Made by a program: the position numbers and the translations under genes. The notes beneath the pieces were generated by a model that saw only the letters and a program-made list of their open reading frames with translations, ran no database searches and was not told where the DNA came from. A stretch of DNA of 64,000 nt from positions 58,316,327 to 58,380,326 of the forward strand of contig OY829539.1 in NCBI GenBank assembly GCA_963691705.1, in the 5' to 3' direction. The stretch comes from Viola odorata. Lineage: Eukaryota > Streptophyta > Magnoliopsida > Malpighiales > Violaceae. Shown piece by piece: positions 45,202-57,200 of this stretch. Each line of letters begins with the position of its first letter. The stretch's first letter is position 1.

Positions 45202-46497
45202 ATGGCTGCTTATGGAAAGAAATCTCGCTTCCAAATTGGGGCTTTTCGTAGATTTGCATCTCTTGCTCTGGTTACCTTGATAGGAGTTCTGCTCTTGATT
45301 GTTCTACTTGGAACCAATTCAGGATCAGGGTCTTTGAATAAATCCGATGAGGATTTGAGTCCAAGTTATCTTGGTACAGTACTCAGTCTGCCCATACCCA
45401 GGCAGAGTGATTTATCAATTCAACTGGAAAAGCTTAATCAGTTTCCCCCTAGGAATTTGGATCTCTTCCCGTATTTGGCAAAGGATCACATCACGATTGT
45501 TCTGTATGTTCATAATAGGCCCCAATATCTCAAGGTAGTTGTGGAGACTTTGTCCAGGGTAGTAGGGATAAGTGAGACTCTACTTATTGTTAGCCATGAT
45601 GGTTACTTTGCGGATATGAACAAGATTGTAGAGGGTATCAAATTTTGCCGAGTGAAGCAAATATTCGCCCCGTATTCACCACACGTCTTTCCTGATAGTT
45701 TTCCTGGTGTTTCTCCCGATGACTGTAAGGGTAAGGATGATGGCAAGAAGAAACATTGTGTGGGGAATCCTGATCAATATGGCAATCACCGCTCTCCAAA
45801 GATTGTTTCTTTGAAGCATCATTGGTGGTGGATGATGAACACAGTGTGGGATGGACTGATGGAGACAAAGAGCCATTCTGGTCATATCCTTTTTATAGAA
45901 GAAGATCACTTCATCTTTCCTAATGCATATCGCAACTTGCAGAAGCTCATAGCATTGAAGCCTAAAACATGCCCAGATTGCTATGCAGCGAACTTAGCAC
46001 CATGTGATGTTAATTCAAGAGGAGAGAACTGGAATAGATTAGTTGCGGAGCGAATGGGAAATGTGGGTTATTCCTTTAACCGGACAGTTTGGAGGATGAT
46101 TCATATGAAAGCAAGAGAATTTTGTTTGTTTGACGATTACAATTGGGACATAACAATGTGGGCAACAGTTTATCCGTCCTTTGGCAGTCCTGTTTACACG
46201 CTGAGAGGGCCAAGGACTAGTGCAGTTCATTTTGGAAAATGTGGTTTGCACCAAGGTCAAGACAATAAAGATGCTTGCATTGATAATGGTGTAGTAAATG
46301 TTCCGGTTGAAGATATTGATTTGGTAGCAAACATCGATCCAAATTGGGGAGTCCATGTCTATGAGCATCAGGCAGGATACAAAGCTGGGTTCAAGGGATG
46401 GGGAGGCTGGGGAGACGATAGAGATCGTCAGTTGTGCTTGAAAGTTGCTGATATGTATCACCATTCTGCAGCTATTATTTCCTCCATAAAAAGATGA
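45202..46497 (+). CDS. GNTII: Alpha-1,6-mannosyl-glycoprotein 2-beta-N-acetylglucosaminyltransferase (GnT-II)
   Basis: Single-exon ORF of 431 residues from ATG at 45202. The frame is open 18 nt further upstream but without an ATG. GnT-II adds the second antennary GlcNAc during N-glycan maturation in the Golgi, after GnT-I and mannosidase II. A short cytosolic tail (MAAYGKKSRFQIGAFRR) precedes a signal anchor (residues ~19-41, LALVTLIGVLLLIVLLG), a type II Golgi topology. The catalytic domain begins with ITIVLYVHNRPQYLK, has LLIVSHDGYF, and carries the metal-binding motif in HILFIEEDHFIFPNAYRNL. Paired Cys residues (CPDCYAANLAPC) and VHFGKCGLHQG near the end fit the GT16 family. Length matches plant relatives. 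Confidence 0.95.
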   Translation: MAAYGKKSRFQIGAFRRFASLALVTLIGVLLLIVLLGTNSGSGSLNKSDEDLSPSYLGTVLSLPIPRQSDLSIQLEKLNQFPPRNLDLFPYLAKDHITIVLYVHNRPQYLKVVVETLSRVVGISETLLIVSHDGYFADMNKIVEGIKFCRVKQIFAPYSPHVFPDSFPGVSPDDCKGKDDGKKKHCVGNPDQYGNHRSPKIVSLKHHWWWMMNTVWDGLMETKSHSGHILFIEEDHFIFPNAYRNLQKLIALKPKTCPDCYAANLAPCDVNSRGENWNRLVAERMGNVGYSFNRTVWRMIHMKAREFCLFDDYNWDITMWATVYPSFGSPVYTLRGPRTSAVHFGKCGLHQGQDNKDACIDNGVVNVPVEDIDLVANIDPNWGVHVYEHQAGYKAGFKGWGGWGDDRDRQLCLKVADMYHHSAAIISSIKR

Positions 46498-47161
46498 GAA
46501 TTTTTGAAACCTTGAGTTGGCATGATGTTGTTACTATCTGTAGAGGAGTTGCTCGACTGTTGGTATTAGTGATAGAGGCCTCCATGTATCTTTTTTGTTA
46601 TTGAGCAACTTAACTTACGTAGATGCTGTATTGGTATGTTTGTTGTATCTTACCGTTTTTCGTACTGTTTGTTTAGTAATGAAGCCATATTTTTGTTTAT
46701 ACTTCCTCCAGTTGATGTGATTCAAAAAGGCAAGCTGGATCTGCATGTTTTTGCTCTGTCACAGAAGTTGCATCATCTGTATACTACTTCACTACTAATG
46801 ACAGTACTCATGGGATTTTTACCACAATACTATTAGGCATGTCTGAAAATTGGACCCAGATTTGAACCATAAACCTTATTTCTGTGATGTTTTTCATTTT
46901 TGTTTGCAGTCAACGCTTCTTGTTTTGCGTTGTCCTGTTAACTCAGTTGGAAATATGCCACTTGGTTACACTAATTAGTATGATTGAGGTCAGCCCAATA
47001 ACTTCCTTAGCAGAGTTGTTGTAATAATAATACATTGTGCTTGTGGATTTAGCGTTGCATTTTTCCCTACACATTTTTGTGGCAGGTATATATTAGAATC
47101 TATACTGGTTGGTTATAAACAGAGAAGAATGCAGGATCAATTATAACACGGATCATTCAAT
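46498..47161. other. 3' flank of GnT-II and convergent spacer
   Basis: AT-rich and non-coding. Likely holds the GnT-II 3' untranslated region. Confidence 0.5.
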
Positions 47162-49102
47162 TCAATCAACAAGTACAAGTCTTTGGTACAGTTCGCTAGA
47201 GACAGCTCGTTCCATGACATCCACAGGATTTACAATCCCGCCATTTTCCAGGAAAACTTTTGCTATATTCTTGGAGAAGTCACTGAAAAGTGCCACCTCA
47301 CTTTGAGTTGCAGACACGGGTGCAGCAGAAAAATGCCTGAGGTTCCAAAACACAATCTCCGGCACCTTGGTCTTGAATTTCCTCTGCACAATCTCGTAGT
47401 CTGTTTCCCAACCTCTCAGCCTGCGCTTGCCCTTCCTCGAGGAGCCATAACTATACCTATCCATATCCATATCCATAATCAGTATCCTGATCGTGGTACC
47501 AACCACCATAAAAGCCAGCATGCCCAGATGCTTGATCAAACTCCATGCCACTTCTCCAAAAGACTGTTTCCGGTAACTAAATGCAGTTGTGGATTTTCAC
47601 TGAAAGCAATCACCTTTCCTTTCCAAGGCTCCTCACTGAGCTCTGAAATCATCAACCTCAAAGCCACGCAAACTTCCATAGGAGTTTCTGTCATGCTTCC
47701 AGACACATCACAAACTGCAATACAATTATTCAATTTCCCAATCTTTGACATATCCTCCACCATTCTTGTCCATTGCAGCTCTGCCACTTTCCCTCCATCC
47801 CCGTCATTCAAAGAGGCACAAAATTTCATGAGGAAGAAGGGTGCCACCTGCGAGTTAAGCATCCCCGCGCTTTACATCCTCCAAATACCCATTAAACTGA
47901 CTGCTTTCGTGCCTCAAGAAATGCTCCTTGTAATTCTTCATTGCAACAGAGGGTACCCTGCTGTAAGGAAGGCCCCCCATTGATTAGCACTCATGTATAC
48001 TTCGCGTAATGCAAGAGCCTTATGCAAAGGGACAAGCACTTCCTTCCTCAACCTATCCCTACTCCCATACAGATAACGTGCCTCCTCAATCCCTTCATAT
48101 GCCAGATCGGACTCTCTTGGGAACACCCTTCTTGCAATATTCTCACAAATTAAAGTAGTCTTGTCATAGGAAGAATCGATAGAAGGACACCATTTCGAAG
48201 CTAGACTAATACTCTTATGATACTGATGATCACCACCATTCAAATACTGCATATGTTGCTTCAAAGCATCAGCAACAGAGTCATGAAGGAATCGGAATCA
48301 TAAGCCTTTTTCGCTTTGTTCATCTGCTTCTCCTTCCTCAGGATCCTGCCCTGTTCTCTGACTTCATCTACTTGAGCCTTGTTTTGCGCAACCCTTGTTC
48401 CCCTAGGAATCTTTTTTGGTCGTCGAGGCCTTGTCATCCATAATTCTTCTTCTCCAGGCGTGTTGTTGGGATGAATCCCTGGCCTCACCTCCCAGTTCCT
48501 GGAGCCTGTGCCTGTTTCATCTTCTTCTTCTTCAGAATCTTGCTGGTTGGTTTTTTTTGTAGGAGCCAGTCCCTCCTCGTCTGCACTTTCCCATACTTTC
48601 CTTTCATAGCTTTCCAATCTGCCTTCTGTACGCTCTCACATCATCGCCTTCTAACAACCTGTACAAGATCTCAACCTAATCCTTACAATAACCGAACTAG
48701 GCTAAAACCCTAACGTTTCCTGCAAGGGTTTTAAGGGTTGTGCAACCACAGAGCAGCAGTGTAAAACCACTCCTTGTCTGATTTCCTGGTCCTTCTAACG
48801 CCTCTGAGGTTAGATATGAGCTTGAGGGTGGTCAAAGGGTCAAAGACCCAGACCTGTGTGAGCAGTCTGATCAACTCATCAGAGGGCGTGGAGGGCACCA
48901 CGTGGAAGAAGAAGTCAAGGCATGGGTTGCCAGTTTGTACATAGGTTAGGGAGTTGTTCTCAGTGAAGCCGAATGTAGGACTAGTAGGAGCAGGATTTTC
49001 TGGGAGGGTGATGTTTTGAAGGCCTGACTGAACAGAATCAATTGGAATTTGTTGGTGAATGATCTTTGGTGGACCGTGGACCAAGAACAGGATAATCAAC
49101 AA
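47162..49102 (-). pseudogene. Decayed DUF2828/vWA-domain gene
   Basis: The pieces follow the order of a plant DUF2828 (vWA-like) protein. First comes NNSLTYVQTGNPCLDFFFHV, then WVFDPLTTLKLISNLRGVR (49000-48740). A Glu-rich insert-like region follows (48617-48261), then ASKWCPSIDSSYDKTTLICE (48200-47950). Next, in another frame, are PYSRVPSVAMKNYKEHFL and LLPHEI, then a vWA core CIAVCDVSGSMTETPMEVC with the DxSGS metal site (47740-47690). Last are EIVFWNLRHFSAAPVSATQ and GGIVNPVDVMERA. Several frame changes, at least one in-frame stop (near 47873), and a deletion after LLEKWHG separate them. No intact ORF spans the gene. Confidence 0.82.
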
Positions 49103-49249
49103 TACCCATTTACAGTTTGATTTGATCTGCGGATGAATTCAAACGCTTGGTTGGTTTGGTTATGACTTGTATATATACAGAGCAAAACTTGCTATATATG
49201 TTTATTTGATTAGCAATTTAATATAACAGCTACACCTACTAGTATGTTT
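49103..49249. other. Spacer
   Basis: Short non-coding interval between the decayed DUF2828 gene and the hairpin MITE. Confidence 0.5.
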
Positions 49250-49260
49250 CATTGTTTACC

Positions 49261-49420
49261 CAGTAAAACTTGGGTAGATCATGATCTACTTATATCATGA
49301 CGTAGGATGATGACACGTGTCTAAAAGTGTCAAGAATAGTGGTATTCTAGCACTATTTGGGGCACGTGTCATCATCCTAGATCATGATGTAGGTAGATCA
49401 TGATCTACCCAAGTTTTTTC
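49261..49420. mobile_element. 160-bp hairpin MITE with an 11-bp target duplication
   Basis: Perfect direct flanks CATTGTTTACC at 49250-49260 and 49421-49431. The arms share a 25-bp perfect end (AAAACTTGGGTAGATCATGA and on) and stay alike for about 58 bp, so nearly the whole element folds on itself. Each arm holds the palindrome GTAGATCATGATCTAC and an ACACGTG G-box core. The duplication length suggests a Mutator-type MITE. Confidence 0.9.
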
Positions 49421-49431
49421 CATTGTTTACC

Positions 49432-50244
49432 AATACTGTTTTTAATTAACAAATAGAAATTGAAAAAATCGAATTTATGTATTCTTTTCTTTCCTACCAT
49501 ATTATATTCTTTAATTTTTTTTATTAAACATTTAAACTTTGTGTTGAAAAAAATGTATTATTACGAAATATATGATATCGAGATTGACATTCTAAACGAG
49601 TAGTTGAATTTTGTAGCAAGAACATTAATTTGTCATCATCTCATTCTCATCTCCATCAAAGTGTAATAAGTTGGATTCCTTTTAATTTTTTTTTGCCCCT
49701 TATTATTTCACAGTGACCAACTCATTCTTTGAAATTGAAACTCTACTTGGCCATTTCAAAGTTTCACTATGGAATTATAGATCATTAGCTCGCGATTAGA
49801 ATTTTCAAGACTGATCTGATCAATTAGGTAGGTGGAGTTAATCTACAAGCGCAACTTGCAACAACAATTAGATCAGCCCGGGTCCACATCTAGGCCCACA
49901 AGCTTATTAGCGCAGGTCCACATCCAGGCCCAATTAACTTGGTTCGGAATTTCGGAGTTCACTTCACTCCCATCAACGAGAGCCCTGCTTCTCCTCTCCG
50001 TCTCTCTCCGTCTTGGTCGCCTACGATTTCTCACGTCAGTGGAACGCTCCTCTCTTTGTCAGCAATCTTGATTTCTGGTAAGTTCCCATAACTTCTTTCA
50101 AACTAAATGCTTCCGTTCTCAATTCTTGGAGCCACTTGAATTTCGTAATTTGGTTAATGTCGTTATTATTCTTTATCTTTTCTTCTTGAATAATCTGTTA
50201 TTTCTAGGTTTTAAGTGTCTGTCTGTGTCTATCCGGCAATCCAC
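49432..50244 (+). other. Spacer and leader of the RRM gene
   Basis: AT-rich to about 49900, then GC-richer leader sequence. A likely leader intron runs 50078-50207 (TTTCTG/GTAAGTTCCC to TATTTCTAG). Confidence 0.5.
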
Positions 50245-50955
50245 ATGGCTTCTCCTTCTGCTTCTGCTTCACAGACAGAATACGATGCCTTTCTAGAGAA
50301 GGTGAAACGGACCGTTTATATTGACAACCTTTCCCCCCAAGTCACTGAATCCGTGTTGAGAACTGCTCTGGATCAGTTCGGTAACGTGATGAGTATCCAC
50401 TTTATACCCAACTATACTGAAAGCGTTCCACGCTGTGGGCTGGTGGAGATGGAGAATGAAAAGATGGCTAAGAATGTTGTTTCTGTAATTGCTCAACTCC
50501 CCTTCATGGTTTCTGGGATGCCAAGACCAATTAGAGCACGGAGAGCGGAAATTGAGATGTTTGATAACCGCCCTGCTAAGCCTGGAAGAAACATAGATTG
50601 CAAGTGGTTGGATCCAAGTGATCCTGAGTTCGATGTAGCTCAGAAAATGAAGCGCCTTGCGGGAAAGCATGCTGCTGAAACTTCCTTTTTGCTAAAGGTG
50701 AGTTCTTTATGTTCCTGAGAACATGCATCACAGCTTTTGTTTGCTTAGTTGTTGTTATTTGTATATCGTTCAACAAATGTTTGTTAATGGTATTCGTAGA
50801 AACAATTGGAAGAGGAAGAGAAGCTTGCTGCGAAGCATGGAGAGATGCTTAAGGCAAACTATAAGAAGTTTGAGATGATAGATGGTCTGACAGCTGATAA
50901 AACTGCTCACCGTTTAGCACGCCGTTATAACATTAGAGTTGCTGATGATTTCTAG
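50245..50955 (+). CDS. EDM3: RRM protein of the EDM3/AIPP1 type
   Basis: Two exons, 50245-50697 and 50800-50955, 202 residues. The phase is kept at LLLK|KQLEEEEK. The N-terminal RRM covers residues ~23-100, with RNP2 TVYIDNLS and an RNP1-position strand RCGLVEMEN. SGMPRPIRARRAEIEMFDNRP, KWLDPSDPEFD and a Lys/Glu-rich C-terminal helix ending RLARRYNIRVADDF follow. The arrangement matches Arabidopsis EDM3 (AIPP1), which works with the histone reader EDM2 and the RNA-binding ASI1 to allow full-length transcripts to be made through intronic heterochromatin. I identify it from remembered family features. A search should confirm orthology. It is probably nuclear. Confidence 0.82.
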
Positions 50956-52250
50956 ACTCTTCTATTGTTGTTCATTTCAATTCCAATTAGCTGACCGCTT
51001 GTACATAATGTAGGATGCACAAGGCTTTAGATGTGCATGCTTCTTGAATGGTCATGATATGTAGTCTTACTTCTTTCTTTCCCATTTGAGTGAACACTTA
51101 AAAAATACAATTTGAGTGTAACATCTTCTTTCTCATTTCGAGGGAAAGGTGTGGGAGGAAAGGAAACAACGGAGGGATCCGAATCAGACCTAAATGGGAT
51201 GACATGAAAAAGTCGCATTAAGGGCGTTACGATGATATACGAGAGGAATGAAGAAAAACTCGTGATTGGTGTGGAGGGGAAGATCTGTTTATGATATAGT
51301 TCAAGAAATAGTCATCTCATTTCCTTACTTCTTTGTTCCATCCTTAAGCTGGTTGCATGGTGAACGAGCTTAGGATCTTCGCACTTTGTGCATGCTATGT
51401 GATAATGCTATTCATATAATGTGCATTGTGTTAAATTTCGAGAAGGATTTAGTTTTGCTGCTGGTATTTGTATGCGACAATGAAAAAACAAGTTTTTCAT
51501 TCTTTTATTGAACTTGGTATGGTGATATGATGCTTGTTGTTTGAAGGTGAGATAGTGAGTTTGTTAGAGAATTATTGATTTGGTTCTGATGTTATCAATT
51601 TCAGCCAATTTGGTTCATGGTTATGTTTACAATTTCCATGGAACCAACATAGTTGATCAGCCTCTTAAGTTTGGTCCTTTGGATCTATTGTTCTCGATTG
51701 ATTTTCATGAGACGTGTCATGAAAATACCTGAGCACTTGCCTGTTGGGCGTTTTGAAAAATAACTGCAGGTATTTTCGTGCTTCTCAGTAAAAGGCATCT
51801 CAGAACTACTGCAGAAGCAACATTTAGTGTCAATGAGAGGCAAAAAGGTCATGCCTGTTGGAACTCTTTTTATAAGAAAGAAAGGAGTAGTTGTTCTAGG
51901 ATTGTAAGTTTACTGCAAAGCAGATGCGTTTTCCCGTATGAACTTGCCTCTCATGCTGTGACCTGCTAATCTTCAAGTCTAAAAAGATTCTTCACCACCA
52001 CCCTTGCCTCTAGTTTTTGTGGAATTTCAACTAGGGTTGTTTGACACTGCACTCGGTTCCTCACTGACCTTATGGGCAGCATTCAATTCTTCACCAACCT
52101 TAACTAGATTGGAGTTGTTAACTTAATGCGTTGTCATCTTCGAAATTCTGTCGAAGATTCTGTGTGGTTCAATCGCAGAATAGTCTTTAGCAAATATTTT
52201 ACTTTTATTATATTTCTGTTCGAAATATTTTCTTTCTATTTTACAGACAG
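50956..52250. other. Intergenic spacer
   Basis: Contains the RRM gene 3' end. The small ORFs at 51778 and 52126 have no recognisable features. Confidence 0.5.
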
Positions 52251-52251
52251 G

Positions 52252-53943
52252 AAAAGGCACCCAGGGGTCCCTATCGTTATTATTTTCATTTTAGTCAATC
52301 CTACTTTTCGAATTTGGTTCAATTGGGTCCTAACCGTTAGCTCCGTTATCCACCCTAGGTCCCTTCCGTCTAAATCGACGGTAACAGACTCTTTTTACCG
52401 TTAACTACCATTATTTTATTATTATTTCTGACACGTGTCAGTTTATTATTTAATTAATTAAAAAATTCAGAAAAAATATAATTAATTAAAAAAAAATTAA
52501 AAACAATGTAATTAATTTTAAAATTCAGAAAAATAATATAATTATTTTTTTCTTTTTTATTTAATTATCTAATTAATTTTTAAAAAATTAGTTTTATTAT
52601 CTAATTGATTTAAAAAATTCAGAAAATAATATAATTATTTTAAAAAATTTAGAAAATAATGTAATTAATTTAAAAATTCAGAAAAATATATAATTAATTA
52701 AAAAATTAGAAAAAATATATAATTAATTTATAAAAAGCAATGTAATTAATTTAAAATTTTAGAAAAAATATAATTAATTAAAAATTTCAGAAAAACAATG
52801 TAATTAATTTATAAAAAATTAGAAAAACAATATAATTAATTTTAAAAATTCAGAAAATAATTTAAATTTTTTATTAAAAAATGTAATTAATTTATAAACT
52901 CAGAAAACAAATATAATTAATTAACTAAACTCAGAAAAATAATGTAATTAATTTAAAATTTTAGAAATATAATATAATTAATTTTTAAAATTTTAATTTT
53001 ATTATCTCTTATTTCCTTTATTTTCACTTCTCCTCCTCTTTTCAAAAATATCTCAAAAATAGTTTTATTAATTATTTCAAAAAATAATATAAATTAAGAT
53101 TTCTTTTTGCAGCATAAGAGAGATGATGAAGAGAGGGCGACGGTGTTGGGTTTGGTTGGCGATCTGGGCAGTGGAGCGTGGCAGGAGAGATGAGGGGCCA
53201 TGTAAAGGTGGCTCATTTTTTTATGTATGGACATGAAATAAAATTAATTACACTGTTTAAATTATTTAAATTTGACTAGGGAAAGAAAGAAAGAAAAAAA
53301 GAAGAAATAAAAGAAAGAAAGAAATAGAAAGAAGAAAAGATAAAAGGAGGAGAAGTGAAAATAAATGAAATAAAAGATAATAAAAGAAAAAAAGAAAAAA
53401 AATTATATTATTTTTCTAAATTTTTTAATTAATTATATTTTTTTCTGAAATTTTAAATTAATTACATTGCTTTTTATAAATTAATTATATTTTTTTCTTA
53501 TTTTTTTAATTAATTATATTTTTTTCTGAATTTTTAAATTAATTACATTATTTTTTGAATTTTTTAAAATAATTATATTATTTTCTAAATTTTTAAAATT
53601 AATTAGATAATAAAACTGATTTTTTTAAAAATTAATTAGATAATAAAATAGAAAAATAATTATTATTTTTCTGAATTTTTAAATTAATTACATTGTTTTT
53701 ATTTTTTTTTAATTAATTAAATTTTTTTCTGAACTTTTTAATTAATTAAATAATAAAACTGACATGTGTCAGAAATAATAATAAAATAATGATAGTTAAC
53801 AGAAAAAGAATCTACCGTCGATTTAGACGGAAGGGACCTGGGTGGATAACGGAGCTAACGGTTAGGACCCAATTGAACCAAATTCGAAAAATATGACTGA
53901 CTAAAATGAAAATAATATCCATAGGGACTCGAGGGTGCCTTTT
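52252..53943. mobile_element. 1.7-kb foldback element with long AT-rich arms
   Basis: Outer inverted ends are about 190 bp. The left begins AAAAGGCACCCAGGGGTCCC and has GGTCCTAACCGTTAGCTCCG. The right is its inverse, ending GGACTCGAGGGTGCCTTTT. Inside, both arms are arrays of ~25-bp AT units (TTCAGAAAAATATAATTAAT type on the left, inverted on the right) up to a loop at about 53030-53260. The loop holds a less AT-rich piece (GAGAGGGCGACGGTGTTGGG). No protein is encoded. It is probably a Mutator-type foldback. Target duplication unclear. Confidence 0.8.
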
Positions 53944-54288
53944 GACACTCTCTTTTTATTTCCAATTTATTATTAATTAATTTCTTAAAAAATATATTTT
54001 TTTTAATTTATTATAAAGTAAAATATAATTAAAAAACGATTACCGAAAGTAGAATATTTACAAAATTAACAGTTAATAAGGATGTAAAATTAACGGTATT
54101 TTATTTTTATACTACTCCATAAAATCTAACCAATGGCAAGGCTGGGTCATCAACCTAAAATAACAGAAAAAGCACGAAGATACACGAGCACGAAAGAGAC
54201 ACAAGCACGAAAAGGAGGAAGAAGAAGAGGAAAGCGCTTAAAACTTCCAATCTCTCTCTTTCAAGTTTCAACTCAATCCTAGCTAGAT

Positions 54289-57200
54289 ATGGCGACAAGA
54301 GTGGAGCTGCCAGGTCGCGCCGCGAGGAGAGCTGCCATGGAGGACGATAAGCTAGTCTTCGAGACCACAGAAGGTATCGAACCCATCACCAGCTTCGACG
54401 AGATGGGCGTAAAAGATGATCTTCTCCGCGGAATCTACGCTTACGGTTTCGAGAAACCCTCCGCCATCCAACAGCGTGCCGTCATGCCTATCATCAAAGG
54501 CCGCGACGTCATTGCCCAGGCTCAGTCTGGTACCGGCAAAACTTCTATGATTGCCCTCACCGTTTGCCAGCTTGTCGACACCTCTAGCAAAGAGTACACT
54601 CTCTTAACCACCGCCCCCGCCATAAAAAAAAGACTCTCTTTCTAATATTTGAAACCCTAATTATGTGAAAACCCTAATTTCTTATTGGTTTAATTTCACA
54701 GGGTACAGGCTTTGATATTGTCCCCGACTAGGGAGCTGGCGACACAAACGGAGAAAGTAATATTGGCGATTGGGGATTTTATGAACATAAAAGCGCACGC
54801 ATGTATTGGAGGGACAAGTGTTGGTGAGGATATCAGGAAGTTAGAATTTGGAGTTCAGGTGGTATCTGGCACCCCAGGAAGAGTGTGTGATATGATTAAG
54901 AGGAGGACACTGCGTACTAGAGCCATTCGGCTGTTAATTCTTGTGAGTTGATGAGTCTCAACTGTTTGTATATAGTATTACGACAATATAGGAACTTGGT
55001 GGGAACTTCTTAGTTACTTTCGTTTTGGTTATGATTTTGCGACAGGATGAATCTGATGAGATGTTGAGCAGAGGGTTCAAGGATCAGATTTATGATGTGT
55101 ACAGATATCTTCCACCGGAACTTCAGGTGCTCTCTCTTTTCTTGTTTATTGTATGCTCAAGTGTAGGTACGTATCTGTTTCTTGTATCCAATGGAAGTAA
55201 ATTCAGGAACCAATTGTTTTAGTGAATAGTAACGGATTGAGTTCGCCATGAAACTCAGGGGCCATGTTTCTTTAATAAGTTTATGGTTTGTAGTCTTCCA
55301 CTTTCACTTCTTTTCTTAGACCCAATTCATTTAGTGGAGTGGCTCAGCACCAAAAGGTCCTAATACTCATTAGACACTTATTTAAGAAGTCGAGAAAACG
55401 TGATAAGCTTCCCCAAATGGCATGGAAAAAATGTAGGACTTGTAGAATCGCAACACGTGCCAATCCTTGTTCATTCTTTGTTTTTCTTGAATCGTCTCAA
55501 ATGCTAGGACTTTTAGAAATGTATTGCTTTTCTGCTTAGGTGCTCTTCTCCAGCCAGGAAAATTATATAATGCGTTCGCTTAGAGGTAAGCATTTGACTT
55601 GTGTACAAAAAGCCTAATGCTGTTCGTGGAACTGAGAATTAGAATGGGTGCAGGATAAATGTTCAATATTGCTCAAAAACAATAGGCATAGCTCATTAAA
55701 AAGAAGAGCAGTAGTAATAAGAAGGAAAGGTTGATATTAGACTGTTACTAGATTTCTCACTCCCGTCCAGTAACTTGTTTTAGGATACACTTATCTTCAC
55801 ACGAAATAAAAAGATGTATTCTGTATCTACTCAAGGAATGTAAATGGCAAGGAGCTAGAAACATTCTTTGGCTAATTTTATGGGAAGGGTCCTCCCTCTA
55901 GAATTGTGTGAAATTTGGACTATAGTATGACTCTCAAACAGGTGTAAGAAAGAATCTCACCAGAGAGATCGTGTACTCCTAATCATTTGACAGTGAGTAT
56001 GCAGGGAAAATCAGGACTCAGGCTGAAAGACAGGTTGAAAACAGAGTTCCTTAAGGACAGAACAATAGAACACAATTTAGGGTTTGTAGGTGAAACTCAA
56101 GAATTTTATTAGATTGGTAAAATCACAATTCAATGAAAACATTTCCTTGATGCCCTATTTATAAAACCAGAAATCTATTGCTTGTATTAATAAACCCTGG
56201 GGAATCCTAGTAGCATATGGACAAAAGCGTCATGGATCCAAATTTTAGGGCTCTAGGAGTGTCCAGGATTGTTGGTGATGCCCACTCTTTCAATAAAGTC
56301 AAGCGTGGACTTGATCCATTTAATTTTCTGGAAACACCAGTAGCTGCCAACATTTTTCTCTTCGCTAGGGAAACTATGATAAACATTGTTTCTGTTAACT
56401 TACCTTGACCGGCTAAGGCTTGCCTGTCTGTTCTAATGGTCTAGCTGCCCAGCTTTGAGTTGAAGTACCAGATTTTCTTTTCACTACTATTTCCGAAGTA
56501 GCAGACATGTTATTGACCGACAGAACCTCTCACACCTCAGTTCAAGCAGTGTCAACTAGGTAGCCTGCTCATACTTCACCTACTCCTTTACCCTGCTTGC
56601 ATTAGCTTTGGTCTCGTTTGCATATTGGTGTGGTGCATAGCAGTCTCATGCATTTACATGATATTTTATTGTATCATGCGAGCTAATTGTGAATGGGTGA
56701 TGTGATGCAGGTGGTCTTGATTTCTGCTACCCTGCCTAATGAAATTTTAGAGATGACGGGCAAGTTCATGACTGACCCTGTGAAAATTCTTGTGAAACGT
56801 GATGAGTTGACTTTGGAGGTAAGCAATGCTTGAGCTTTGTATGAGTTTATGAACTTCCAGTAAACATGAATCTTGAATTTGATCTTTGTTTTGTCTTATT
56901 TTTTGACAGGGTATCAAGCAGTTTTTCGTTGCTGTTGAAAAGGAAGAGTGGAAATTTGAAACTCTCTGTGATCTTTATGATACTCTTACCATAACTCAAG
57001 CTGTTATTTTCTGCAACACAAAGCGGAAGGTATATTTGTCACTGCTGTCTTTGGGTTACCAATCTACACATTATATCATCAGCCAGCCATATCTTCTATA
57101 TGTTTTTACGCATTGTTGTCTGTTTTCAGATCTTCCATTTGTTTGCTGTTGTCTGTATATTAATGGTTTCTACCTTTGGGACAGGTGGATTGGCTAACTG

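Noticed and set aside
51778..52404. Two small ORFs between the RRM gene and the foldback element
   Set aside because: 60-90 codons, no recognisable motif. The second runs into the foldback terminal repeat.
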